This document shows, piece by piece, positions 54,562 through 63,558 of a DNA stretch of 64,000 bases. Position numbers and translations under genes: made by a program. Positions within the stretch are counted from its first letter, which is position 1. Each line of letters begins with the position of its first letter. Under the pieces are notes generated by a model. That model was not told where the DNA came from. It made no database searches and was given only the letters and a program-made list of their open reading frames with translations. The stretch is taken from contig NYYZ01000037.1 of NCBI GenBank assembly GCA_002686945.1, positions 142,860-206,859 on the forward strand. The letters run 5' to 3'. The stretch is from Planctomycetota bacterium. GTDB taxonomy: Bacteria > Planctomycetota > UBA1135 > GCA-002686595.

Positions 54562-55476
54562 ATGAGCACATCCAAAACCAACACCAGCCCCCAGGGCAGC
54601 CGAACCACCTACGAGCCAAAGCCGCCCCTGTCGCCCAAGGCCAAGGCCAAAGCAATCAAGGAAGCACAGGAGATCCTAAAGGGATCAATTGAGGAGGTTG
54701 TCACCGAGGATCTCTGGGCGCTCTATAGCTGCGCCCGGGAAACGGAGAACAAGCAGGACCTCGAACGCGTTCGCAATATCCTGATGGAACGCCACTACCC
54801 GCTGGTCAAGTACATCGCCGAGCGTCTTCTGCAGACCCTGCCCAAGTCCATCGAAGCGGACGATCTGATCTCCGCCGGCCTCTTCGGTCTGATGGACGCG
54901 ATCCGTGGCTTTGATCCCGATCGCGGCATCAAGTTCAAGACTTACTGCACGACCCGTATTCGCGGCTCGATCTTGGACCAGCTACGCTCCCAGGACTGGG
55001 TACCCCGTCTCGTACGCCTCAAGGCCAGCAAGATCGACAAGACGCTGCAACGCCTGACCGGCGAATACGGCCGTGAGCCAACCCACGCTGAATTGGCCGA
55101 CGCCCTGGACATGAACCATGTGGAACTGGCCGTGGAGATCGGCAAGGCCACCGCCAAGTCCATGTACTCCCTCTCGGATCGCTGGGAGGACCGGGACGAC
55201 GACAGTTCCCTCGAAAAGGTCGATGTACTTGAGGACAAGACCTCCATCGACCCCATGGAAGAACTCAAGAAGAACGACTTGATGCTCTATATGACTCGCT
55301 CCTTGACCCACAAGGAACGCTTCATCGTAGAACAGTATTATCGCGTGGGGCACACCATGCGCGAGATCGGAGAGATGCTATCTCTGACCGAGAGCCGCGT
55401 CTGCCAGATCCACAGCAACGTGATGAGCCGCCTCAAGGGCCTGCTCGATGGGAAGACAAACACACTGCTGGGATAG
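54562..55476 (+). CDS. FliA/WhiG-type RNA polymerase sigma factor
   Basis: A 304-residue sigma-70 family protein with regions 2, 3 and 4. Region 2 has LISAGLFGLMDAIRGFDPDRGIKFKTYCTTRIRGSI-type sequence (here in three blocks, with FDPDRG at its centre), region 3 has YGREPTHAELADALDMN, and region 4 has HTMREIGEMLSLTESRVCQIHS. The absence of region 1 and the region-3 sequence fit the sigma-28 group used for motility or late development rather than the housekeeping factor. No flagellar gene is seen in this window, so the regulon is unknown. Confidence 0.88.
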   Translation: MSTSKTNTSPQGSRTTYEPKPPLSPKAKAKAIKEAQEILKGSIEEVVTEDLWALYSCARETENKQDLERVRNILMERHYPLVKYIAERLLQTLPKSIEADDLISAGLFGLMDAIRGFDPDRGIKFKTYCTTRIRGSILDQLRSQDWVPRLVRLKASKIDKTLQRLTGEYGREPTHAELADALDMNHVELAVEIGKATAKSMYSLSDRWEDRDDDSSLEKVDVLEDKTSIDPMEELKKNDLMLYMTRSLTHKERFIVEQYYRVGHTMREIGEMLSLTESRVCQIHSNVMSRLKGLLDGKTNTLLG

Positions 55477-55519
55477 CGCTGCAATCGCTTCACCGGCCTT
55501 GCTAGGCTGACCACACAGA

Positions 55520-55538
55520 CGCCCCGTTCTGCGGGGCG
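55520..55538 (+). terminator. Hairpin after the FliA/WhiG-type sigma gene
   Basis: CGCCCCG and CGGGGCG form a perfect 7-bp stem with loop TTCTG, 43 bases after the sigma stop and 14 bases before the next ATG. No T-run follows. Confidence 0.45.
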
Positions 55539-55552
55539 CCTGCATTCCTGCC

Positions 55553-56932
55553 ATGCATAGCCGTCTTCTCCGACTGATCCTGATCGTAAGCCTGGCGAAA
55601 TTGATTGGTGCGGCCTATTGGCCGGTGAACGGGGAGGAGGCTCTCTTGTGGGCTAATGCACGCAGCGGCACACCACTGGGCGGGGCAGACGAGTTCAGCG
55701 CCCTGGCGGCAACCCTGATCAGTGGAACCGGACCGTTGCAATTGCTCTTGCTGCGTTTGCCTGGATTGGTCGCTACGGCTCTCAGCCTTGTGCCTTTGGT
55801 CATTCTTGCCAAGATGCTCGGGCGTGATAGTCGTGTGGCGGGAAACGCATGGCTGGCGCTACACTGCGTACCGGGAGTATTTCTGGCGTCCCTGGGTTGG
55901 AATCGTGAGGGACTGATGCTGCTGGTTGGATTGAGTTCCGCTGCGGCAGGGCTGGCGGGGGCGCGCGGATCCAAGTTCGGTGCGACCATGCTGGGCTGGA
56001 TCGCGGGCTTGTCGCTGCTGGTGCATCCCTTTGCACCCCTGACCGCAGCTTGTGCATTGGCTTGGCCACGGGAAAGAGGCGGAGCAATTCCGGCTGCCCC
56101 GCGCTGGAGGGTGCTGCAGGGCCTGCTGCCAGCAATTCTCTTGGTGGGTTTGGTCAACAAGGAGGCAAGTTGGGAGCGCGTGCTTCACTTGAAGTCTTCC
56201 CTTGAGATAGGACTCGACCTATCGGCTCTCCTTGGCTTTAGCATCGATACGCTGCTTTGGACGGGCGGCGCGTTTGTGTTCCTGGCGGTTCGCAATTGGA
56301 GCGAATTGCAACGCAAGCAGGTCCAAGGGGCGCTGACACTGCGAGTGGCGGCAATTGTGCCCCTGATCGTCCTGTTCTATCTAGGCTGCCAAGGGCCCCT
56401 GGATGGGCGTCTTGCCCTCACCCCCTTGATCGTAGCGTTCCTGCCGGGACTGCTCAGCCCAGACCTGCCGCCGTCGCTGCGGCGCAAGCTGGCACGGATT
56501 TCAGCATTCATCACTCTGAGCCTGATGGGACTCGTCCTGGCCGCCTCCTTGCTTTCGGGCCTTGGACTACCCCTCGCCGAGTTGACCGGGAGCTGGGTGG
56601 AACGCACACCTGCCGCTAGACCCATGACTCGAGTCATGCTGCCTGATCTGGAACAGCGCGTTCCTCCAGGAACAAGCATCGGCGGGGAGGATCCGCTGCA
56701 GGCCGCGATGTTCTGCTTCTTGGGAGAGTCACTCGGGGATCCAGTAGATCTTCGTTGGACGCGCCCTCTGCCCTCCACAGTACTCTTGTTGCTGGAGAGC
56801 CCAGAACAACTGCAGCACCAAGCGGGGCTCTACTCCACCACCAAGATGCTGCATTCTGTCAGAGTTCCGGTCTACGGCAGAAGCGACCAGGTGCTCTGGA
56901 TTGGCTTGGCCATGGATCCCCAAGGGGACTGA
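55553..56932 (+). CDS. Multi-pass membrane protein, GT-C-like
   Basis: A 459-residue protein with about ten hydrophobic segments in the first 340 residues and a short soluble C-terminus. The first loop, with LIGAAYWPVNGEEALLWANA, places an acidic pair after a first helix, as in membrane glycosyltransferases of the GT-C/PMT type. The LLRLPGLVATALSLVPLVIL region also fits. No diagnostic motif allows a firm family call. It lies 76 bp after the sigma gene with a hairpin between them. Confidence 0.6.
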   Translation: MHSRLLRLILIVSLAKLIGAAYWPVNGEEALLWANARSGTPLGGADEFSALAATLISGTGPLQLLLLRLPGLVATALSLVPLVILAKMLGRDSRVAGNAWLALHCVPGVFLASLGWNREGLMLLVGLSSAAAGLAGARGSKFGATMLGWIAGLSLLVHPFAPLTAACALAWPRERGGAIPAAPRWRVLQGLLPAILLVGLVNKEASWERVLHLKSSLEIGLDLSALLGFSIDTLLWTGGAFVFLAVRNWSELQRKQVQGALTLRVAAIVPLIVLFYLGCQGPLDGRLALTPLIVAFLPGLLSPDLPPSLRRKLARISAFITLSLMGLVLAASLLSGLGLPLAELTGSWVERTPAARPMTRVMLPDLEQRVPPGTSIGGEDPLQAAMFCFLGESLGDPVDLRWTRPLPSTVLLLLESPEQLQHQAGLYSTTKMLHSVRVPVYGRSDQVLWIGLAMDPQGD

Positions 56933-56945
56933 TCCAATACCCCTC

Positions 56946-56957
56946 GTGACAGGTCAC
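56946..56957. promoter_or_regulatory. GTGAC-N2-GTCAC dyad before the binding-protein gene
   Basis: Perfect 5-bp inverted repeat with a 2-base centre, ten bases before the ATG at 56967. It could be an operator half-site pair for a repressor, but a single short dyad is weak evidence. Confidence 0.3.
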
Positions 56958-56966
56958 AATGGGTGC

Positions 56967-57896
56967 ATGGCGCGCCTTCTTCCCTTCATGATTTCCCTCG
57001 GGCTCACGGCCTGCAGTGAGGGAACTGGTGATTCCACCGCTCCAACGCGCACCATCACCGATGAGCAAGGACGCGAGGTGCAGGTGCCTCTGCATCCAAC
57101 AAGGGTCTTTGCGGACTCAGCCACGGGTTTCGACTTGATGGTAGCGCTCTTGGAGCCGGACCAGATCGCGGGAGTCGTGTCAACTGCCCTGCGGTATTCC
57201 CTGCCAACGGGCTCCTTAGAACAATGGGAGTCTCTACCCAATCCAGCCGGTTTTCATGCAGCGGACATCTTGGCCCTAGATCCGGACCTGGTCCTGCTTT
57301 CCGATTGGCGGCCGCCCACCGTGCCCAATCTGCTTCAACGTCAAGGCATTTGCATCTTGCGCCTACCGACGCCAACGAGTTACGCCGGACTGACCGAATT
57401 GATTCGCTTCAGCGCAGAAGCCTTGGATGCCGTGGATCGTGGAACAGAAATGATTGCTGACCTGAACCGGCGACGCGAGGCCCTGGCGAACAATTCAGTA
57501 CTGACTGAAGAGAGGGTGCTGTCCTACGGCAACTACGGGGCGGGCGGATCCTGCGCGGGGGAGGACACGGCCTATGACCTCTTGATCGAACTTTCAGGCA
57601 TGCAGAACGCTGCGGCAGAATTCGGACTGGTGGGCAACGGTCCACTGGATCTGGAGCAGATGCTGCGCATGGATCCGGATCTTCTGCTCTTGTCAGAAGC
57701 CGAGAACGGGGGTCACTCACCCACCCTTGAATGGCTTCTGAGTCAAAGCGCTGCCCGTCAAGTGCGGGCCGTCCGGGAAGAACGATGGGTGATCCTGCCT
57801 GTCAACCTCCATTCAACCTCGTCCCATCACATCATGGACGCGGCAGAAACTCTTGCAAGAAAGACGCGAGCTCTGCTCAAGGGCAAGGACTCCTGA
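56967..57896 (+). CDS. ABC-type metal or cobalamin substrate-binding lipoprotein (BtuF-like)
   Basis: About 309 residues from the ATG at 56967; the longer frame overlaps the previous gene. The signal MARLLPFMISLGLTAC has a lipobox-like LTAC. The mature part is of the helical-backbone binding-protein type: ITDEQGREVQVPLHPTRVF, HAADILALDPDLVLLSDW, LRLPTPTSYAGLTELIRF and DPDLLLLSEAENGG. Family members deliver vitamin B12, iron chelates or similar ligands to a membrane permease. No permease or ATPase gene is next to it, so its transporter is encoded elsewhere. Confidence 0.82.
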   Translation: MARLLPFMISLGLTACSEGTGDSTAPTRTITDEQGREVQVPLHPTRVFADSATGFDLMVALLEPDQIAGVVSTALRYSLPTGSLEQWESLPNPAGFHAADILALDPDLVLLSDWRPPTVPNLLQRQGICILRLPTPTSYAGLTELIRFSAEALDAVDRGTEMIADLNRRREALANNSVLTEERVLSYGNYGAGGSCAGEDTAYDLLIELSGMQNAAAEFGLVGNGPLDLEQMLRMDPDLLLLSEAENGGHSPTLEWLLSQSAARQVRAVREERWVILPVNLHSTSSHHIMDAAETLARKTRALLKGKDS

Positions 57897-57905
57897 GTCC
57901 AGCCC

Positions 57906-59300
57906 TCAGTCCAGACCACGCATGCGCCGGCGCAACTGACCTCGTTCCACACGGGTGTCGCGGCCTTGTACTTGAGCCAGCTTGAGCAACTCAAACGCGC
58001 GAGATTGATCTTTGCGCACACCGATACCCATAGCCAGGCATTCGGCCATCATGACCATCGCATCCGGATCTTCGGCGGCGATAGCGGGGCGCAAGTAAGC
58101 CACGCCCAGTGAGGGATCCCGGGGCACGCCATCTCCCTCAATGCAGGCGTGTGCCAAGTGAACCGATGCTGGGCCATTACCCTGCAAGGCGGCCTGCTCA
58201 AACAGTTGCCAAGAGCGAGTGAAGTCGCGCTTGACCTCTTCGCCTCCGCGATAGGCGAGGCCCAGGTTAAAGAGCGCGTGGGAATCACCCAGGTCAGCGG
58301 CCCGGCGATAGCACTCCATAGCGTCCGAGGTGGAAGCGCTACGACCCTCCCCATTCCAGGCGCAAACACCAAGGAAAGTCCACGCTTCAGGCAGATCTGA
58401 TTTGGCAGCAACATTGAACCACTTGACCGCCTCAGTAGGGTCTCTCTCGACCCCTTCAGCGTAGTAGTATTTTTCCCCTATCATCATGGCAGCACTGGGG
58501 TCGTCTTGGGCCAACTCGGTCATGGTCTTGAGAGCGGCCTCAGGGTCGGCGTCACATCCAAGACCCTGGAGCTGCTGAACTGCAAGCCAAAGGCGGCTCT
58601 CTTGATGCCCCAAGGCTGCGGCTTGCTCGCGATACTCTAAGGCCTGCTCGAAGCTCTGAGATACGCCCTCCCCATTGTGATAGCAAATGGCCACATTGGC
58701 CAAACCCGCATCATTGCCGAACTCGGCAGCCTTCAAATACCAGTTGAATGCGTCCTTCAGGCTGCGCTTGACTCCGAGTCCATAGCGCGTGAAGTAACCC
58801 ATCCAAACCATGGACTCGTCATGCTCACCCTCGGCAGCGATGCGATGCCAGACCACAGCCTGTTCTTCATCCAGAATCAGGTCGTGCTGGGCACAAGCAA
58901 TCAGGTGAGCATATTCGGGGTCACCGGTCTGTTCCCAGCCCTCTTGGGCGATGCGCAGACCCTCTTCCACGTCAGCCTCAAGGCCTTCCCCATATAGCGT
59001 ACAAGAGGCAAGGTAGCGTGGCGCATCCTGATCCCCTTCCAATGCAGCTTTCTTGAACCAGGCCACAGCGGCCTCGTGATCCAACTTGACTCCTTCACCG
59101 TTGAGCAAGCAGTAACCTGCCGCGGTCATTGACTCCGGATCGCCGTTCTGGGCGGCCTTGGCAAACCAGCGGTAAGCAGTAGAATGACTCTGCGATACAC
59201 CTACTCCTTCTGCATAAGCACAACCAAGGTCGTACTGGGCATCGATGTTCCCGCCGAGTGCTGCCTGCCGCAGCCAGTTGATTTCTTCGCGCCGGCTCAC
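57906..59300 (-). CDS. Sel1-repeat protein
   Basis: A 464-residue soluble protein made almost entirely of Sel1-like TPR repeats, about twelve units of roughly 36 residues, such as AQYDLGCAYAEGVGV with AYRWFAKAAQNGD and ALFNLGLAYRGGEEV. Such proteins form a superhelix that binds other proteins. No signal peptide is seen, so a cytoplasmic adaptor is likely. The start is a GTG at 59300. Its stop is only nine bases from the convergent binding-protein gene. Confidence 0.85.
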   Translation of the reverse strand: MSRREEINWLRQAALGGNIDAQYDLGCAYAEGVGVSQSHSTAYRWFAKAAQNGDPESMTAAGYCLLNGEGVKLDHEAAVAWFKKAALEGDQDAPRYLASCTLYGEGLEADVEEGLRIAQEGWEQTGDPEYAHLIACAQHDLILDEEQAVVWHRIAAEGEHDESMVWMGYFTRYGLGVKRSLKDAFNWYLKAAEFGNDAGLANVAICYHNGEGVSQSFEQALEYREQAAALGHQESRLWLAVQQLQGLGCDADPEAALKTMTELAQDDPSAAMMIGEKYYYAEGVERDPTEAVKWFNVAAKSDLPEAWTFLGVCAWNGEGRSASTSDAMECYRRAADLGDSHALFNLGLAYRGGEEVKRDFTRSWQLFEQAALQGNGPASVHLAHACIEGDGVPRDPSLGVAYLRPAIAAEDPDAMVMMAECLAMGIGVRKDQSRAFELLKLAQVQGRDTRVERGQLRRRMRGLD

Positions 59301-59560
59301 AAGGGGATGTGGTTCACGGATTGGATTCCAGCCACAGAGACTATTGTGTCTTGCAGACAGGATCAGGAGAGAGTCGTCCCCTCATTCTATCGGCGAGCAC
59401 ATGCGGGTGTTGGCTTGCAGATGCAAGAAGGTCTCGGGGTTGGGATCGGGGCCACAGGTCTCTCTGACCTGGGAATAGAGCGCCCCTGTTTGGGCCACCC
59501 CGATTGGCAATACAAGGGTATTGTCCTAGGCGGCTTCGGGCTTTCCCGAGGACCTGCTGC

Positions 59561-59767
59561 ATGAGCCAGGACCCCATGGCCTCTCTGCAGGGGCAGCAAG
59601 CACCACCTGAACACGAGGCGGGCGAATCGACTGAAGGGGCGCCACCTGCATGGCTTCAAGTCCTTGCAGATGCCCGGCCAGATGGTCATGCAAGAGAGCT
59701 AAGCGCGCTGCAAGAGCTTCGTGAGCGCATTCAAACCTCCCGGCAGAAGAGGCTCCCGAGGGGGTGA
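59561..59767 (+). CDS. Small protein of unknown function upstream of polyferredoxin
   Basis: A 68-codon frame starting at the ATG at 59561, with GAGG nine bases upstream. Composition is ordinary for this genome (MSQDPMASLQ, then AWLQVLADARPDGHAREL and ALQELRERIQTSRQKR). Its stop is just before the polyferredoxin start, so co-translation is possible. I recognise no motif. The 260 bp before it appear non-coding. Confidence 0.5.
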   Translation: MSQDPMASLQGQQAPPEHEAGESTEGAPPAWLQVLADARPDGHARELSALQELRERIQTSRQKRLPRG

Positions 59768-59808
59768 TTGGGACTTGGGTCAGGTATCCTGGGATCCAGC
59801 CCAGTCCC

Positions 59809-61671
59809 ATGAGCAAGAAGCAGGAAAAGTGTGCACCCCCGCCGGGTACTGCGTCCAACGCAGGGCCGCGGCCTTCCAAGACCTCTCGGATTCGCGCCAT
59901 GGTCTTGATTGGGGTCCACCTCGTCGTGGCCGTGCACCTGGCGCACTGGTTCGCGACCGGCCGCACGCTTGGCCTGATCGAACCGAGTGAGGCGATGGAG
60001 TTCAGCAAACACTCTGTGATCAACGCCGGACTGGTTTTCTTCGGCGCGGTTATTCTCTCGACTCTGCTGCTAGGACGCTTCTTTTGCGGTTGGGCCTGCC
60101 ACCTGGTGGCGCTTCAGGACTTGTGCCGTTGGCTGATGCTCAAACTGGGCATCACTCCGCGCCCCCTGCGTTCACGCAGCATGGCCGTGGTTCCGTTCTT
60201 GGCGGCGGGCTACATGTTCTTCTGGCCCCTGGCGTACCGGCTGTGGATTGGAGATGACTTATCCACTCGCGGACAAGAGCTCTATGTACAGGACATCTGG
60301 CGCACAATGCCAGGACTGTGGGTAGGGCTGGCCACCTTTCTAGTCTGTGGGTTCGCTTGCGTTTGGTTCTTGGGGTCCAAGGGGTTCTGTACCTACGCCT
60401 GTCCCTATGGAGCGATCTTCGCAGTGGCCGACAAGTTCTCTCCCGGACGCATCCGAGTCACGGACGCCTGCGAACGATGCGGTCACTGCACCCAGACCTG
60501 CAGCTCAAATGTCAACGTGGCAAGGGAAGTACATGAGTATGGAATGGTGGTAAATACGGACTGCATGAAGTGCCTTGACTGCGTCAGCGTCTGCCCCACA
60601 AATGCGCTCTATTTCGGCTTTGGTAGAATAGCAGTGGGTAAACAAGCCAAGCGGCCTCGGGGTAGGGGTTGGGGCGAAGAGGCTCTCTTGGGGCTGGTCT
60701 TTGCCTGGGCCTTCTTCGCAGTACGCGGATTGTATGACATGGTTCCGTTTCTGTTCGCCCTGGGCATCGCAGGTTGCGTTGCCTTCGTCGCCCTACGCTG
60801 CATGCAGTTGCTGACACAACCAAAAGTAAACCTCTTGAACACCCCACTCAAGGCGTCGGGAAGACTGCAACCCAAGGGGCACTTGTTTCTGGTGGCCAGT
60901 ATTCTGGTACTGGGATGGATCGCCCAATCGAGCTGGATTCAGTTCCACGGCATGCAGAGCGCCAAGGCATTCAAGGTCCTGGCGCCAGTCAAACAGACCT
61001 GGTTCACTGAGCAGCGAATGCCCGTAGATGACGTAGTAACAGCTGCAGCAGAAAAAGTGCTGGTCTCCGGCGGACGCGCAATCGAGGCGGGGCTCCTGGA
61101 CGATCCCCGACGCCTGATGGAATCCGCATGGGCGGCGCTGATCTTGGAAGACGCAGAGCGCTTTGAAGACCTGATGACTCGCGCCCAAGCGGCCGCTCCC
61201 CGAGCGGGAACTCCATCGGTGGACCTGGGCCATCAAGCCTGGGCCTCGGGAGATCTGGACAGGGCAGCAGAATTGCTCGCCCAAGCTGTGGAGATCGATC
61301 CCGATCTGCATCAGGCCTGGGGCGAACTGGCGGAGTTGAAAGCCAGCCGAGGCCGAGAACGCCTCGACGGGGTGCTCAAACAGGTGCGACGAGGACTGGA
61401 TCAGCGACCCGCGAGTGCCGCGCTGCACGACCTGTTGGGATCACTCTACGCAGCCCAGGGCAACCAAGCGGCGGCCCAGGCCTCCCTCTCCCGCGCCTTG
61501 ACCCTGGACCCACTCCTCCCCCCTCCACGGATCAAACTGGCCCAGATAATGAGCCTGCAGGGCCAGCACCGGGAGGCCCGGCGTTTGCTGCGAGAGGGCC
61601 TCAAACTGACCCCTGGGGAACCCGCCCTGAAGAATGCGCTGGCAGAATTGGACGCTGCAGGCAGGCAATAA
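59809..61671 (+). CDS. Polyferredoxin (NapH/CcoG-like) fused to C-terminal TPR domain
   Basis: About 620 residues from the ATG at 59809; a GTG at 59764 would add a Pro-rich extension. The first half is a membrane polyferredoxin with helices at about 30-50, 70-90, 128-148, 165-190 and near 290-330. It carries FCGWACHLVALQD (C93, C97), CTYACPYGA (C194, C198), CERCGHCTQTC (C221, C224, C227, C231) and CMKCLDCVSVCP (C252, C255, C258, C262), enough for two [4Fe-4S] clusters plus two CxxxC pairs. The C-terminal third (about 445-615) is TPR, for example ALHDLLGSLYAAQGNQAAAQ. The fusion suggests an electron-transfer membrane protein that binds partner proteins. Confidence 0.88.
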   Translation: MSKKQEKCAPPPGTASNAGPRPSKTSRIRAMVLIGVHLVVAVHLAHWFATGRTLGLIEPSEAMEFSKHSVINAGLVFFGAVILSTLLLGRFFCGWACHLVALQDLCRWLMLKLGITPRPLRSRSMAVVPFLAAGYMFFWPLAYRLWIGDDLSTRGQELYVQDIWRTMPGLWVGLATFLVCGFACVWFLGSKGFCTYACPYGAIFAVADKFSPGRIRVTDACERCGHCTQTCSSNVNVAREVHEYGMVVNTDCMKCLDCVSVCPTNALYFGFGRIAVGKQAKRPRGRGWGEEALLGLVFAWAFFAVRGLYDMVPFLFALGIAGCVAFVALRCMQLLTQPKVNLLNTPLKASGRLQPKGHLFLVASILVLGWIAQSSWIQFHGMQSAKAFKVLAPVKQTWFTEQRMPVDDVVTAAAEKVLVSGGRAIEAGLLDDPRRLMESAWAALILEDAERFEDLMTRAQAAAPRAGTPSVDLGHQAWASGDLDRAAELLAQAVEIDPDLHQAWGELAELKASRGRERLDGVLKQVRRGLDQRPASAALHDLLGSLYAAQGNQAAAQASLSRALTLDPLLPPPRIKLAQIMSLQGQHREARRLLREGLKLTPGEPALKNALAELDAAGRQ

Positions 61672-61681
61672 GGCCCCCGAA

Positions 61682-61705
61682 GCCCCAAAACGAACATTTT
61701 GGGGC
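61682..61705 (+). terminator. Strong hairpin after the polyferredoxin-TPR gene
   Basis: Perfect 9-bp stem GCCCCAAAA / TTTTGGGGC with loop CGAACA, ten bases after the stop. The AT-rich distal half of the stem and GC-rich base make it the best terminator-like structure here, although a T-run outside the stem is absent. Confidence 0.65.
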
Positions 61706-61878
61706 CATCCGGCGTCTAAGATCGAGTTCACCGTGACCGCCTACTGGCGAAAACATGGTCCCGCAGAGACACTAGGGCTCTGATTTTGCGATCACCAAGG
61801 CTCTGAACTTGGCCTTGAGCGCCTTTACCCCTCACGCTCCTACTTGTTCAACGACTCAAAACACACCCGTCTTTCCCC

Positions 61879-63456
61879 ATGATCAAACTCAGCCACTTCC
61901 TCCTGTCCTGCGCCTTCTTGGCCAGCGCCACATCCGCTCAAGACATCGCCGTATCACGCATCGCCTCCAACTCCTCGGACTATGCCTACTATGGAACCGA
62001 TGGAGGCATTGCTGCCTACAGTATGGGCACCACATCCTGCAACGTAGGCAATGTGGTCGTCGCCTGGGGCACCGGAGGAGACCCCCCCGTAATCGCACAG
62101 AACATGTTCAAGATCAAGGACGGGCGCATGGAGCAGCTCGGCTATTCCTGGATGAAGGAAGGATTCTGTGCAGTCAACGAAAACAGCTGCGGAAGCTGCC
62201 AGGGTACGCCCTGCAGCACTCTAGGCATTGGTTGCGCAGACACCTACGGTTCCGGCCTCAACGACGGCCGCTTTGGCGTGGCTAAATTTAGGGTCAACCC
62301 TGTGACCGGCGCATGGCCGAACAGCTGGGGGGCAGGTCCCACGGGCCCCACCACCATCCGTGGACGCCTACAGGTGCCCGCCAACGAATTGGCTGATTCA
62401 AGTGTCACCTATATCAGCGAATCCCAATACCCGCACGAGCAAGACCAAATGGCCGGCAATGGGCGCAACAACGCTTCCTGGATCCGCGCACAATGGAGCA
62501 ACTCCAACTTGTCCAGCCTGGCCACCACCGGTCCGATTCACCTTTACAACCCGGCCATCTACGCTTGGAAACACTACCACTCGGATGTGATGATTGAAGA
62601 GCTGCAGTTGACCGACGAAGGCGGCCCCAATGTGCATGGCTATGTGTTTGTGGCCAGCAAGGCAACTGCCATGCCCGGTGGCGGCTTTCGCTATGACTAC
62701 TGCGTGCAGAACTTCAACTCCGACGATGCGGTGGGGTCCTTCAACGTTCCCGCTGACTGCAGCCCAAGCAATGTGTTCTTCCGTGACGTGGATCACCACT
62801 CCGGTTCCATCTGGGACAACACGGACTGGACCCTGAACCAGACCGGTGGCACCTTGGACTGGAGCACCCAGACATTCGCCCAGAACCCGGACGCCAACGC
62901 AATCCGCTGGGGCACCATGTTTACCTTCAGCTTCGAGGCTGATGCCGCGCCAGGAGTTGCCCAAGCGACTGTGGGCCTCTTCAAGAGCGGCGGCAGCATG
63001 AACGCCACGGTGTTCGTTCCCGGCAGCAACTGCTGCTCGGGTGGTAACATCAGCACCTATTGCAGCTCGACCATGAACTCCGCCAGCATCGTTGGTGCGG
63101 TTTTGACTGCTTCCGGCAGTACCAATGCAGCGGATCAGAGCTTGACCCTGAGCGCCCATGACCTGCCTCTCAACAAGTGGTCCTACTTCTTGATGAGCCG
63201 TAACCAGACCTTTGTGCCGCTCTTTGGTGGCAGCCAGGGAAACCTCTGTGTTGGTTCCCCCCAAATCCGTTTCTCAAACAATGTAATGACAACCGGCCCG
63301 GGCAACCTGACCTTCTCGCCGGACTTCAACAACCTGCCCCAGGGCCAGGTCTTCCTGCCGGGTGACACTTGGAACTTCCAACTGTGGTTCCGAGACAACT
63401 TCCCCGGACCGACCTCCAACACCACCAATGGTGCCTCGGTCACGTTCTGTCAGTAG
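61879..63456 (+). CDS. Large secreted protein with lineage-type C-terminal domain
   Basis: A 525-residue protein with a signal peptide (about 1-20). The middle region is beta-rich with many Gly, Asn and Thr residues and several Cys pairs (for example NSCGSCQGTPCS and NCCSG). The C-terminal domain (about 390-525) begins with YC and has LCVGSPQIRFS, PGDTWNFQLWFRD and a final FCQ, matching the end of the matrixin protease gene. This suggests a common surface-sorting or binding module. No catalytic motif is recognised. It is followed by two hairpins and is probably monocistronic. Confidence 0.78.
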   Translation: MIKLSHFLLSCAFLASATSAQDIAVSRIASNSSDYAYYGTDGGIAAYSMGTTSCNVGNVVVAWGTGGDPPVIAQNMFKIKDGRMEQLGYSWMKEGFCAVNENSCGSCQGTPCSTLGIGCADTYGSGLNDGRFGVAKFRVNPVTGAWPNSWGAGPTGPTTIRGRLQVPANELADSSVTYISESQYPHEQDQMAGNGRNNASWIRAQWSNSNLSSLATTGPIHLYNPAIYAWKHYHSDVMIEELQLTDEGGPNVHGYVFVASKATAMPGGGFRYDYCVQNFNSDDAVGSFNVPADCSPSNVFFRDVDHHSGSIWDNTDWTLNQTGGTLDWSTQTFAQNPDANAIRWGTMFTFSFEADAAPGVAQATVGLFKSGGSMNATVFVPGSNCCSGGNISTYCSSTMNSASIVGAVLTASGSTNAADQSLTLSAHDLPLNKWSYFLMSRNQTFVPLFGGSQGNLCVGSPQIRFSNNVMTTGPGNLTFSPDFNNLPQGQVFLPGDTWNFQLWFRDNFPGPTSNTTNGASVTFCQ

Positions 63457-63470
63457 ACGCTGAGTTGGTG

Positions 63471-63486
63471 CAGGCCTGAAGGCCTG
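63471..63486 (+). terminator. First hairpin after the secreted-protein gene
   Basis: CAGGCC and GGCCTG form a perfect 6-bp stem with a TGAA loop, 15 bases after the stop. Confidence 0.5.
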
Positions 63487-63498
63487 ACTTGAACGACG

Positions 63499-63533
63499 AA
63501 CGGCCCCCTGCGTCTAGTGCGCGGGGGGCCGTT
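63499..63533 (+). terminator. Second, strong hairpin after the secreted-protein gene
   Basis: AACGGCCCCC and GGGGGCCGTT form a perfect 10-bp stem. It follows the shorter hairpin directly, giving a tandem terminator that could also stop the opposing minus-strand transcript. Confidence 0.65.
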
Positions 63534-63558
63534 GTCATTGACGAAGAGGTGCCCGCCT

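Noticed and set aside
59184..59564. 126-codon plus-strand frame at the Sel1 gene start
   Set aside because: Overlaps the Sel1 gene antisense and has no ribosome site or family resemblance.
62398..63264. 288-codon minus-strand frame
   Set aside because: Antisense to the secreted protein at 61879-63456; Val/Gly/His-rich composition is that of a shadow frame.
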